This document shows, piece after piece, positions 51,143-59,145 of a stretch of DNA of 64,000 nucleotides. This DNA comes from Deltaproteobacteria bacterium. GTDB lineage: Bacteria; Myxococcota_A; Polyangia; GCA-2747355. The position numbers were made by a program, and so were the translations under genes. The notes beneath the pieces were generated by a model that saw only the letters and a list, made by a program, of their open reading frames with translations, was not told where the DNA came from and made no database searches. Positions within the stretch are counted from its first letter, which is position 1; the number at the start of each line of letters is the position of its first letter. The stretch is from the NCBI GenBank assembly GCA_020633415.1, contig JACKDQ010000002.1:744001-808000 (forward strand). The letters run 5' to 3'.

Positions 51143-52051
51143 ATGAGTCGGGTTGACTATTACCAGCGCCTCGGTGTTGACCGAGACGCATCCGATGAAG
51201 AGATCAGCAAGGCCTACAAGCGGCTCGCGCGCAAGTACCACCCAGACCTCAATAAGGCCGCGGATGCCGAGCAGCGCTTCAAGGAGCTTAACGAGGCCTA
51301 CGACGTGTTACGCGACCCAGAGCAACGCCGTCGCTACGACATCATGGGAAGCGGATACCGCAGACCGACTTCAGAAGCGCCGCCCAGCTGGGATGGTAGC
51401 AATGGCGGTGGTGCGAGCGACGCGTTCTCCGATCTGTTTTCCAACTTCTTTCGTGGTGGAGAGCGTCGACGGCGGCGCACCGCGTCCTTTGAAGACTTGT
51501 TTGGCGAGGAGGCGCGGCAGCGCGCTGGGGCAAATATCGAGAGCACGATTACCATCAACCTCGACGAGATCTATCTACCGCGCAAGTTGTCGGTAAAGAT
51601 CGACGGCCCCGCCGGACGGCGCCGATACGAGGTACGAATCCCCCCCGGCACGCGCGACGGTGACCGCATCCGCCTGGCGGGCCAAGGCATGCCGGGCCCC
51701 AACGGCCAGCGCGGCGATCTGCACCTCACCGTTCGCGTCGCACCGCACGAGCGATTCTCCGTGCTCAACGACGACGACCTGCTGGTCGAGGTCAAGGTCT
51801 CGGCCTGGGACGCAGCTCTCGGCGCTCGCCTGCGTGTACCAACGCTCGACGGATCGGTCGCATTAACGCTGCCGCCCGGGCAATCATCTGGGCAGCGGCT
51901 ACGGCTGCGTGGCAAAGGACTGCCCAAGCGCGACGGTGAAAAAGGCGACCTCTACGCTGAGATACGGATCACGGTGCCGAAAACGCTCACCGACGAGCAG
52001 CGCGAGCTCTTCGAGAAGCTGCGAGGCATCGAACACCAAAAGACCTCCTAG
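51143..52051 (+). CDS. DnaJ/CbpA-type co-chaperone
   Basis: The protein is 302 residues. N-terminal J-domain with HPD at residues 33-35 (KYHPDLNK) and the usual YDVLRDPEQRRRYD end. A Gly/Phe-poor linker (GGGASDAFSDLFSNFFRGGERRRRR) replaces a G/F region, and there is no zinc-finger domain, so it is of the CbpA/type II kind. Two C-terminal beta-domains follow (IDLDEIYLPRKLSVKIDGPAGRRRYEVRIPPGTRDGDRIRLAGQGMPG; then VALTLPPGQSSGQRLRLRGKGLP). It starts six bases after clpB, so both are made together. DnaK itself is not in the window. Confidence 0.95.
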   Translation: MSRVDYYQRLGVDRDASDEEISKAYKRLARKYHPDLNKAADAEQRFKELNEAYDVLRDPEQRRRYDIMGSGYRRPTSEAPPSWDGSNGGGASDAFSDLFSNFFRGGERRRRRTASFEDLFGEEARQRAGANIESTITINLDEIYLPRKLSVKIDGPAGRRRYEVRIPPGTRDGDRIRLAGQGMPGPNGQRGDLHLTVRVAPHERFSVLNDDDLLVEVKVSAWDAALGARLRVPTLDGSVALTLPPGQSSGQRLRLRGKGLPKRDGEKGDLYAEIRITVPKTLTDEQRELFEKLRGIEHQKTS

Positions 52052-52178
52052 CCCCATGCCTGGCGCCCGATCGAGCGATCGCGGGTCAACCGATTGCGGT
52101 CGATGACGCGTCGCCGTCAGACCGAGTTCCGCCATTTCCGTTGTACATTTCGCGGCTTTGGTCGATCATCGAGGGCCA

Positions 52179-53603
52179 ATGAGCTCGTTTCCTGCCTCGC
52201 TATTGCTGGTGCTAGCGCTTGCTGCCGGCTGCAAAACCGGCTCAACCTCGCATCCGCCGTTTCCTCGCCCCTGTCCAAAGGAAGCGCCGGGACCGGCACA
52301 GCTGCCAGACGTACGCGATGAGCAGCTTCACGCAGCGTATTGGATCGCTCTGACCCCGCATGCTCAGGCGCTGCTTCTCGATGGGCAGGGTCTGGCCGAA
52401 CACAACAAGCGTCTGCAAGCGCTGAAGAATGATGATGGATGGCCGGTTGGTCGCGACGCCACGGCTACCCCCAACGGCGTCGCGCTCGACCAACGAATTC
52501 ACGGCGACCTCGTCAAACTGCGCGAAGCGATCAAGCTCGGCAAGCGCCTAGCGCCCGACGGCAGCAAACCGCGCGACTTGCTCAGGCAAGTCGAAAACGC
52601 GGTGGCAACGATCGCTCCCGTCGACGAGTGGCGAGTTGCCTTGCGTGGCAGCTCGCTACGCTGCTACCCGAGCAACGCACCGCTCTACGATGAACCCTGG
52701 GCCGATGCTTTCGATATGCTGCAGTGCTCGTACCTGCGCTTCGGCGAAGTAGTGCGCGTGCTCCGCAAGAGCAGCAGCTTCTGGTACGTGCGCACGAGCT
52801 ATAGCGGCGGCTGGGTCGACCCACACGCCCTCGGCCCACCACTGCCGGCCGAACAGCTGTCGGCGTACACAGAAGCGACGCGCTTTTTTGTGATCACACG
52901 CGCCGATGCGGCCGTGATTAGCAAGCCCGACGGTCCGCTGATCGGCATCGCAAAACTGGGGCTGACGTTGCCGCTCGCCGATCAGCCCGCAGCGAACGGC
53001 CTAACGCGCGTCGTGATCCCGACAACCGACGGTCTGGGATCGGCGTGGGTGGCGAGTAGCGCCGGAACAGACAAATTCTTGCCCCTGACGCGCGCTAGCG
53101 TCTGGAAGACGGCGTTCCGCCTGCTACACCAGCCCTACAGCTGGGGGGGGATCGGCGGCGGACGCGACTGTTCGCGGATGCTGATGGACGTCTTCGACGC
53201 TCACGGGCTGCATCTGCCGCGCAATTCCTGGCAGCAGTCACAAGCTGGCGTCTCGTCCGTCGACGTCGAAAACCAGACCGATCGGTTGAAGGGCCAAGCG
53301 ATCAGCGCCGCGGCGGAACGCGGAATTTTGCTGCTCTATTTCCCGGGGCACATCATGTTGTATCTTGGGCAAGATCGAGGGAAACATTACGCGCTTCATC
53401 AGTTTTCAGGATACCTAGTTCCGTGCAAAGATGGCGGCGAAACGATGGTGCGAGCCAACCGCGTCACGGTTACGACGCTTGAACTCGGTCGAGGCAGCTC
53501 ACGCCGAAGCTTTATCGAACGCCTCACGCGCATCGTGATCATTGGCGCGAACACCAGCAAGACATCACCAACGAGCACTGCCACCAATACCCAATCGTAC
53601 TGA
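52179..53603 (+). CDS. SH3-domain NlpC/P60 peptidoglycan hydrolase-type lipoprotein
   Basis: The protein is 474 residues; ATG 52179 has GAGGG upstream. The signal peptide ends in LAAGC (Cys at about residue 17). An N-terminal helical domain (about 30-140) is followed by SH3-like repeats (WRVALRGSSLRCYPSN, GGWVDPHALG, and a second with GLGSAWVASS), and the NlpC/P60 catalytic part: GGGRDCSRMLMDVFDAHGLHLPRNSWQQ (nucleophile Cys), GILLLYFPGHIMLYLGQD (His) and YALHQFSGY. Such enzymes cut stem-peptide bonds in murein. The Ser-rich tail is atypical. It lies between dnaJ and plsB; co-transcription is likely but not shown. Confidence 0.88.
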   Translation: MSSFPASLLLVLALAAGCKTGSTSHPPFPRPCPKEAPGPAQLPDVRDEQLHAAYWIALTPHAQALLLDGQGLAEHNKRLQALKNDDGWPVGRDATATPNGVALDQRIHGDLVKLREAIKLGKRLAPDGSKPRDLLRQVENAVATIAPVDEWRVALRGSSLRCYPSNAPLYDEPWADAFDMLQCSYLRFGEVVRVLRKSSSFWYVRTSYSGGWVDPHALGPPLPAEQLSAYTEATRFFVITRADAAVISKPDGPLIGIAKLGLTLPLADQPAANGLTRVVIPTTDGLGSAWVASSAGTDKFLPLTRASVWKTAFRLLHQPYSWGGIGGGRDCSRMLMDVFDAHGLHLPRNSWQQSQAGVSSVDVENQTDRLKGQAISAAAERGILLLYFPGHIMLYLGQDRGKHYALHQFSGYLVPCKDGGETMVRANRVTVTTLELGRGSSRRSFIERLTRIVIIGANTSKTSPTSTATNTQSY

Positions 53604-53608
53604 GCAGC

Positions 53609-56356
53609 ATGGCAGCCGAAAAAAAGCAAAACGCGCGCAGCGAACGGCCGGAGGAACTCGACAGCAAAGGACCCGCCGGCGACCTTGCAACCGCGAGCAA
53701 CGAACCGTCAGCTGCGAGCTCCGACGAAGAAACCAACCTGTCGCGGCGCGAAGAGATCACTGTCCCGCCGCCCGAGCGAACACCCCTTGCGTCGCTACAT
53801 CATTGGGGCCTGCTCGGTCGCATCTTCGCGCGACTGTTCTTCTCGCGGATCTTCTTCCCCGTTGAGTGTGCCGAAGCGATCCGCAAGGCCGCCGAACAAG
53901 GCACCGTCGTCTACGTGCTGCGCCTGCGCGCCACATTAGAGCTGGTCTACTTCAACTATGCGTTCACAGCCCACGGCCTGCCGCTCGCACGATTCGCCAA
54001 CGGTGTGCGCGCATTCTTCTGGATGCCGTTCAAGCTGCTCTGGCGTCAACTGTTTCGCAGCGAGCAACGCGACCCGGTTGAAACCCTCCGTCGGCTAACA
54101 CTCGCCCATCGCAGCTCAGCGCTGTTTTTGCGCCATGCCGATCTGAGCCCGCCCGCTGATTTCAAGGGTCCGTATTTCGACACGCTCGTCGAACTGCAGA
54201 AGCAGGCCGACAAGCCGATCATTTTCGTCCCGATCACTGTGCTCTGGGGACGGGGCCGTCATGTGGTTCGGCCCGCCGAAGCACGCCGCAGTGTGCTCGA
54301 CCGATTGATCGGCAACCAAGACGAGCCACGCACGCTTCGGCGATTTCTTCAGCTGGTGCGCGATGCCAAACGCTCGTTGGCGGTCGTATGCGAACCGCTC
54401 AATTTGGCCGACTTCATCGCTGCCCGCGAGGGCGACAGTACCGCGCAAATCGCCACGGCAGTTCACACCGAGCTGACCAACCGAATTCGCGACGAACGCC
54501 GTGTGCGTATCGGTCCGCGGCGCGCGCACTTCGTCGAGATCCGACGGCGGATACTCGACCGCCCGCAAATCAAAGCGGTGATCGCCGAGCGCGCGGAGGC
54601 CGCCGGCCAATCGCTACAGCGCGTGCGCAAGAAGGCCCGTCGAATCCTCAAGAAAATGCAGGCCCAGCTGTCGGCTCGTGGCATCGCGCGAATGTCGGGC
54701 CTGACCCGCCGCTTTCTCTGGCGACGCTCCTTCGAGGGCTTCGAAGTCGACGAGGCAGGGATCGCCCGCGTGCAAGAAGCAAACAAGGATGGGCCGTTGC
54801 TGTTTTTGCCCACCCATCGCAGCCACGTCGACTACCTGGTGTTGTCCGATCTGATCTCAGCTCGCGACTTGGTGCCGCCCCACATCGCCGCCGGTGCAAA
54901 CCTCTCGTTTTGGCCGCTAGGTTGGCTGTTTCGTACCGCAGGCGCGTTCTTTATCCGCCGAAAGAACGCCGGCGACCAACTCTATGCGGCGCTGTTACGG
55001 GGCTACATCGGTGAGCTTTTGCGCGAGGGGCACAACCTCGAGATCTTCATCGAGGGTGGGCGAACCCGCACAGGCGCCGTGCTCCACCCGCGCTTGGGAC
55101 TGCTTTCGATCGTCGCTGACCTCGCCGCCTCCGGGGAGATTCCGCCAGTTCAAGTGATCCCCTGCTCGATCGGCTACGAGCGTGTGATGGAGATCAAATC
55201 GCTGACAAAGGAACTCTCTGGTGGTCGCAAACGTCCCGAGAGCGCAGGAGGGCTGCTCAAGGCCGCACGGATGCTGCGCAAAACGCGGGCCTACGGCTAT
55301 ATTAACGTGCAATTTGGTCCGCCGATCGACCTGCGGCGGTTCCTGGCGCAGCGCGGCTACTACGGCGAAAAGACGGCACCCGAGAAACGGCACAACGCGA
55401 TCCGCTCGGTTGGCTACCACGCCCTGTCAGCAGCGAGCGCGATCACCGCGATCACCCCAACGTCGCTCGTCGCCTCGGCGCTGTTGGCCCCGGGCACACG
55501 CGGCGTCAAACAGCACACGCTGCAATCGGCGCTTACCGTAATTCACAGTGTCGCGTTGACCGCACCAGAGGTACGCATCGCTGGTGGCGTCGATCCCAAT
55601 CAAACACCGTACCCCACGCAAGCGATCGAACGCGCGCTTGAGATGCTAGCCCGCGATCAAGTTGTACGCACATTGGGTTCGGGGCACGACCGCGTCTACG
55701 TCAGCGAAGACAGTGAACGTATCCGCGGTGCCTATTACAAGAATCAAATCCTTCAGCACTTGGTCGGCCCAGCGCTAATGTCGCTGGTCTTGCGTGCACT
55801 ACGCGTTCGCAACGAGCCGCCGTTCAGCTGGGAGACCGTCCGAGACGCCTGCCAATTTGTCGCTAGCCTGGTCCGCCAACACTTTGTGCTTCATGCTGGA
55901 GAGCGTCTCGACGACCTGATCATCGATGCGCGAAAGCGACTCGAGCAAGCCAAAGTGATCGAGCTGGTCAGCGGTGGCGCGATCGCCCTCGCGCCCGGGG
56001 CTGAGCAACAGATCGCCTTTCTTTCGGGATTAGTCGAGAGTCAGATCGAGTCACACGGGGCGACGGCGCAGGCGCTGCTCGCTCTTCGCGCCGGGCCGAT
56101 GACGCGCGAGACCGCGCAACGCGAAGTATTAGCGACCCTGCAGCGCCGGCACCTTGTCGGCGAACTGCGCCGGCACGAATCCTGCCAGATGCCACTGATC
56201 GCGATCGCCACCGATTGGCTCGTCAACGAAGGCATCATCGTTCAACGCCATACCGCCTCCGGCGCGCTAGAGCTCGAGCTCGCCCGCCAACATGCCGATG
56301 GCCATGCGCTGGAAGTGTTGATCGAGCGCAGCGAAGCGCTGCTACCAAACGTCTAA
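53609..56356 (+). CDS. plsB: PlsB-like glycerol-3-phosphate acyltransferase
   Basis: The 915-residue membrane-associated enzyme starts phospholipid synthesis by acylating glycerol-3-phosphate. The GPAT active-site block is complete: HRSHVDYLV (His403...Asp408, HX4D), FIRRKNAGDQLYAALLRGYIGELLREG, IFIEGGRTRTG (Motif III) and VQVIPCSIGYERVME (Motif IV), in PlsB order. An acidic 45-residue N-terminal tail and a C-terminal 350-residue region are also present. Longer than E. coli PlsB (807). It starts five bases after the NlpC/P60 gene. Part of the envelope-linked run. Confidence 0.94.
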   Translation: MAAEKKQNARSERPEELDSKGPAGDLATASNEPSAASSDEETNLSRREEITVPPPERTPLASLHHWGLLGRIFARLFFSRIFFPVECAEAIRKAAEQGTVVYVLRLRATLELVYFNYAFTAHGLPLARFANGVRAFFWMPFKLLWRQLFRSEQRDPVETLRRLTLAHRSSALFLRHADLSPPADFKGPYFDTLVELQKQADKPIIFVPITVLWGRGRHVVRPAEARRSVLDRLIGNQDEPRTLRRFLQLVRDAKRSLAVVCEPLNLADFIAAREGDSTAQIATAVHTELTNRIRDERRVRIGPRRAHFVEIRRRILDRPQIKAVIAERAEAAGQSLQRVRKKARRILKKMQAQLSARGIARMSGLTRRFLWRRSFEGFEVDEAGIARVQEANKDGPLLFLPTHRSHVDYLVLSDLISARDLVPPHIAAGANLSFWPLGWLFRTAGAFFIRRKNAGDQLYAALLRGYIGELLREGHNLEIFIEGGRTRTGAVLHPRLGLLSIVADLAASGEIPPVQVIPCSIGYERVMEIKSLTKELSGGRKRPESAGGLLKAARMLRKTRAYGYINVQFGPPIDLRRFLAQRGYYGEKTAPEKRHNAIRSVGYHALSAASAITAITPTSLVASALLAPGTRGVKQHTLQSALTVIHSVALTAPEVRIAGGVDPNQTPYPTQAIERALEMLARDQVVRTLGSGHDRVYVSEDSERIRGAYYKNQILQHLVGPALMSLVLRALRVRNEPPFSWETVRDACQFVASLVRQHFVLHAGERLDDLIIDARKRLEQAKVIELVSGGAIALAPGAEQQIAFLSGLVESQIESHGATAQALLALRAGPMTRETAQREVLATLQRRHLVGELRRHESCQMPLIAIATDWLVNEGIIVQRHTASGALELELARQHADGHALEVLIERSEALLPNV

Positions 56357-56370
56357 CAGACTAGCCGCGC

Positions 56371-57252
56371 TCAAATTGCGAAAGAGCGCAATGCCGTTCG
56401 CGGCTCGATCGGTCGGTAGCGACCACGCTCGTCGCAAGCCACGTCACAAGCGACATGCGTCGGATCGTGCGTGACGAGCAGCATTGTGTGCTCACTAACG
56501 CACTGCTCGAGCAGCGCACGCTTTTCATCGATTACGCGTTCAGGAAAGCGGTCGTAGCCCATCGCCACAGGTACGTGCACCCAGGGCAGTCCAGGGATCA
56601 CGTCGCCGCAAAACACCACTTTGCGAGCGTCACCGCGAACCTCGGTTAACAGCATGCCCGGGGTATGCCCGTCGGAAAAGCGGCATGAAAACCGATCACC
56701 GAGCAGCTCGCGAAACGACTGGCCATCGTCGTCGATCAACCGCAGCCGACCCGAGTCGCGCAGCAGACCGGGGAGCTCGGGGATAAACGAGGCACGGTCG
56801 CGCGGATGAGGGTTCTCGGCGCGCTCGAAAGCGCGCTTGCCGACAATGAACTGCGCTCGATGAAAGACCAATTCAGGTCGTCGATTTGCAGAATACGCAG
56901 CCAGCAGACCACCCGCGTGGTCGAAATGCAGATGGGAGAGCACGACAAAATCGATGTCTTCTGGCGCGACGCCGAGCGCCTCGAGCGAGGCGAGCAACAC
57001 ATGTCCCTCCCCGTCGACGCCATAGCGATCAGCGAGCTTGGGCTCAAAAAAGGCGCCAATGCCGGCCTCGAGCAAGGTCAAACGCTGACTGGCCTGATCA
57101 CGAATCAAGAAGCCACGTGCAGCCAACGGAATCCGCATCCGCTGGTCGGGAGCGATCCAACGCGACCAGAGCGCATGAGGCACACTGCCAAACATTGCGC
57201 CGCCGTCCAAGCGTTGGCGGTTTCCCTCTACGCTATCGACCAGCAAGCTCAT
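56371..57252 (-). CDS. Metallo-beta-lactamase-fold hydrolase
   Basis: The protein is 293 residues; ATG 57252 has AAGGAG upstream. The MBL motif HLHFDHAGG (about residue 106) is complete, with later ligands in DGHTPGMLL, FCGDVI and VTHDP. It is most like the glyoxalase II/AHL-lactonase-like branch of small MBL hydrolases. Substrate unknown; quorum-signal or thioester hydrolysis is possible. It overlaps the upstream B3/B4-domain gene by 20 bases, so the two are coupled, and is convergent with plsB (14-base gap). Confidence 0.92.
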   Translation of the reverse strand: MSLLVDSVEGNRQRLDGGAMFGSVPHALWSRWIAPDQRMRIPLAARGFLIRDQASQRLTLLEAGIGAFFEPKLADRYGVDGEGHVLLASLEALGVAPEDIDFVVLSHLHFDHAGGLLAAYSANRRPELVFHRAQFIVGKRAFERAENPHPRDRASFIPELPGLLRDSGRLRLIDDDGQSFRELLGDRFSCRFSDGHTPGMLLTEVRGDARKVVFCGDVIPGLPWVHVPVAMGYDRFPERVIDEKRALLEQCVSEHTMLLVTHDPTHVACDVACDERGRYRPIEPRTALRSFAI

Positions 57253-57985
57253 CGTTGCTCCTTAGCTCCACCGACGGACGGCTCTCGTCGCAAAACGCCC
57301 AGGCGACCCGCGTCGCGGCGCCACATCGAGACAACCAACCAGCAAAGTCGGTGCAAATCTCACCGGCATGTTGCTCGTCGACATCGCGCGGAAAATAGAT
57401 CAGCGCCACCGCGGCATGCGTCGACTGATCGACCTTCGTGGCGTGGCAATCCTTAATCGGCGTAATGATCGGTTGCGACGACTCGTTGTCGCCAACGCAG
57501 CCACAGACGAGGTCAGTCAGCGCGAGCTGCTGTCCGCTTTGGTTGAACACAAAGGCCTCGGCCTCACCCCCAAGGCGCACACTGAGCACCAGGGGCACTG
57601 CTGCGGCCACGCCGGCACGCTGACCACAAGCGCGATCGAAGTCAAACAACGAGATCGGCAGCATCTCGCGCAGGCTGATCATGTTCAGCGCGTCAACTGC
57701 GGGGTTGATCCGCGGAAAGTTTCCCTCGGCCGCGGCGCGCGCGAGGTATTCGCTCGCTGGCTTTCCACGCCCGGTGGGCTTGTACGAGCGATTGCGCAGC
57801 ATGTCCCGTGCCGCCCGCCGGCGCAGCTCGACCTCGGGCGGCCGCTGGGCGGAGGCCGCGACCACCGCCTCGAGCGCAGCATCGAGCGCGGGCAGCGACG
57901 TTGTCAAATCCAGCTGCTCCACCACAAAGGCAGCTAGACGAACGGCGGTTTGCGGGGGAAGGTCCCAGCTCAGCAAGAGTTGCAC
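57233..57985 (-). CDS. B3/B4 tRNA-synthetase-like domain protein
   Basis: The 250-residue protein (GTG 57985) matches the B3/B4 domain otherwise found in the phenylalanyl-tRNA synthetase beta chain: AARDMLRNRSYKPTGRGKPASEYLARAAAEGNFPRINPAVDALNMISLREMLPISLFD is the diagnostic stretch (split here as RDMLRNRSYKPTGRGKP, FPRINPAVDALNMISL). Stand-alone B3/B4 proteins are thought to edit or bind misacylated amino acids or small ligands. It overlaps the MBL gene by 20 bases. The combination of a B3/B4 domain and an MBL hydrolase in one overlap is unusual. Confidence 0.88.
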   Translation of the reverse strand: MQLLLSWDLPPQTAVRLAAFVVEQLDLTTSLPALDAALEAVVAASAQRPPEVELRRRAARDMLRNRSYKPTGRGKPASEYLARAAAEGNFPRINPAVDALNMISLREMLPISLFDFDRACGQRAGVAAAVPLVLSVRLGGEAEAFVFNQSGQQLALTDLVCGCVGDNESSQPIITPIKDCHATKVDQSTHAAVALIYFPRDVDEQHAGEICTDFAGWLSRCGAATRVAWAFCDESRPSVELRSNDELAGR

Positions 57986-58046
57986 GCCGGTGATCTATCA
58001 CAAGATCGACCGGCTGCCACGTCGATCGGAACGACGCCGATCGGAC

Positions 58047-58505
58047 TTAGAGCAGCCCGCGCCCCGCGGCACCGATCAATGCACCGGCGACCATCCAATA
58101 AAGCGTGTAGATCAAACCCATCGCGCAGGCGACGATGCCGCAGACCAAGCCCGCAATCGCCATTCCACGCCCACCTGCCATTCCACCGCTGGCCCGATAA
58201 ACGGCATTGTATTTGACATAGAGCACGATCGCGATCGTTCCAGCCACCGGCCCAACCAGCGGCAAGCAGCAGAGCATCGCACCGATGATCCCCAAGACCA
58301 TGCTGATCACGGCCTTATTGTCGGCGGGCACTGGCGCGGTACCCGGCGCAGGCGTGCGATACGGGTCCTGTCCGACGCCCGGACCGACATACCCCGGTTG
58401 GCCGGGCAGCGCACCAGAACTCGGCGGCGGTTGAAAGTCTCCGGGACCTTTGGCTTGTCCGGCGACTGGCTTGCCGGGCTTGGGCGGCTCTAGCTTGTCA
58501 TTCAT
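58047..58505 (-). CDS. DUF4190-type membrane protein with Pro-rich N-terminus
   Basis: The 152-residue protein starts at ATG 58505 with AGGAG upstream. Residues 1-60 are Pro/Gly-rich and disordered (PPPSSGALPGQPGYVGPGVG). Two or three membrane segments follow: MVLGIIGAMLCCLPLVGPVAGTIAIVLYV and GMAIAGLVCGIVACAMGLIYTLYWMVAGALIGA, the DUF4190 pattern of paired helices with a Gly-rich turn. Small proteins of this type are widespread with no known function. Downstream of the DUF2752 gene by 26 bases on the same strand. Confidence 0.85.
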   Translation of the reverse strand: MNDKLEPPKPGKPVAGQAKGPGDFQPPPSSGALPGQPGYVGPGVGQDPYRTPAPGTAPVPADNKAVISMVLGIIGAMLCCLPLVGPVAGTIAIVLYVKYNAVYRASGGMAGGRGMAIAGLVCGIVACAMGLIYTLYWMVAGALIGAAGRGLL

Positions 58506-58531
58506 CTTTTGACTCCTTGCCGTCGCAGCGA

Positions 58532-58966
58532 TCAGTGCTGCGCGAGCAGTGCAATCCAATGGACGAGGATCACCGCCGCGGTGCCGATACCCCAGCGGGC
58601 GACCCAGACCGATCGTTGGGTGCGTGAATGCGCCGCCGGTTGCCCAACGCCAAAGACTAGGCGAAAAGAGGCTGCCCCGACGACGACCAAATAGGCGATC
58701 ACCATCATCACCAGCGGCGGATAAAGGGCAAGCGCGCGCAACGGGGCACCCGCAAACAACGCGCAGATCGCGCGACCCAACCCGCACCCCGGACAGGCCA
58801 GACCCAAGGCAGCGCGAACGACACACCCCGGAACGTAGGGGATCGCCCAGTACGCCAATAGTGGTAGCGGCACGACCAGCGCAAGGATCAGCAAGCCCGC
58901 GAGCCGACCTCGAAACGGTGCAAAGAGCGCTGGTGATCTGATCGCGGTTTGGGCGAGACTTTGCAT
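58532..58966 (-). CDS. DUF2752-type small membrane protein
   Basis: The protein is 144 residues. Membrane segments at about 25-45, 75-95 and 120-140 surround the signature CPGCGLGRAICALFAGAPLRALALYPPL (PGCGxxR plus the P-containing third part), which defines DUF2752. Function is unknown. ATG 58966 has no strong ribosome binding site. It is followed by the DUF4190 gene, an association often seen, so the pair may act together in a membrane complex. Confidence 0.88.
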   Translation of the reverse strand: MQSLAQTAIRSPALFAPFRGRLAGLLILALVVPLPLLAYWAIPYVPGCVVRAALGLACPGCGLGRAICALFAGAPLRALALYPPLVMMVIAYLVVVGAASFRLVFGVGQPAAHSRTQRSVWVARWGIGTAAVILVHWIALLAQH

Positions 58967-59107
58967 CAGCTTGCGGCTACCCCACCAATACGCAGTCTTA
59001 CGAGCGTAGCAGGTTTAACGTTCCCCGCTAAGTTAGTCTTTAATATCCAACACATAACAAAAATGGCTGCGCTCAGCGGCAAAACCTCCCCGCCTCCTCG
59101 GCCGCAG

Positions 59108-59137
59108 GTGACGCGGGACGCGCCCGCCGATTATAGT
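59108..59137 (+). promoter_or_regulatory. Promoter candidate close to the metalloprotease start
   Basis: GTGACG (59108-59113), 18 bases, TATAGT (59132-59137, five of six matches). The -10 box ends eight bases before GTG 59146, again without a Shine-Dalgarno. Confidence 0.5.
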
Positions 59138-59145
59138 CTCGGCGC

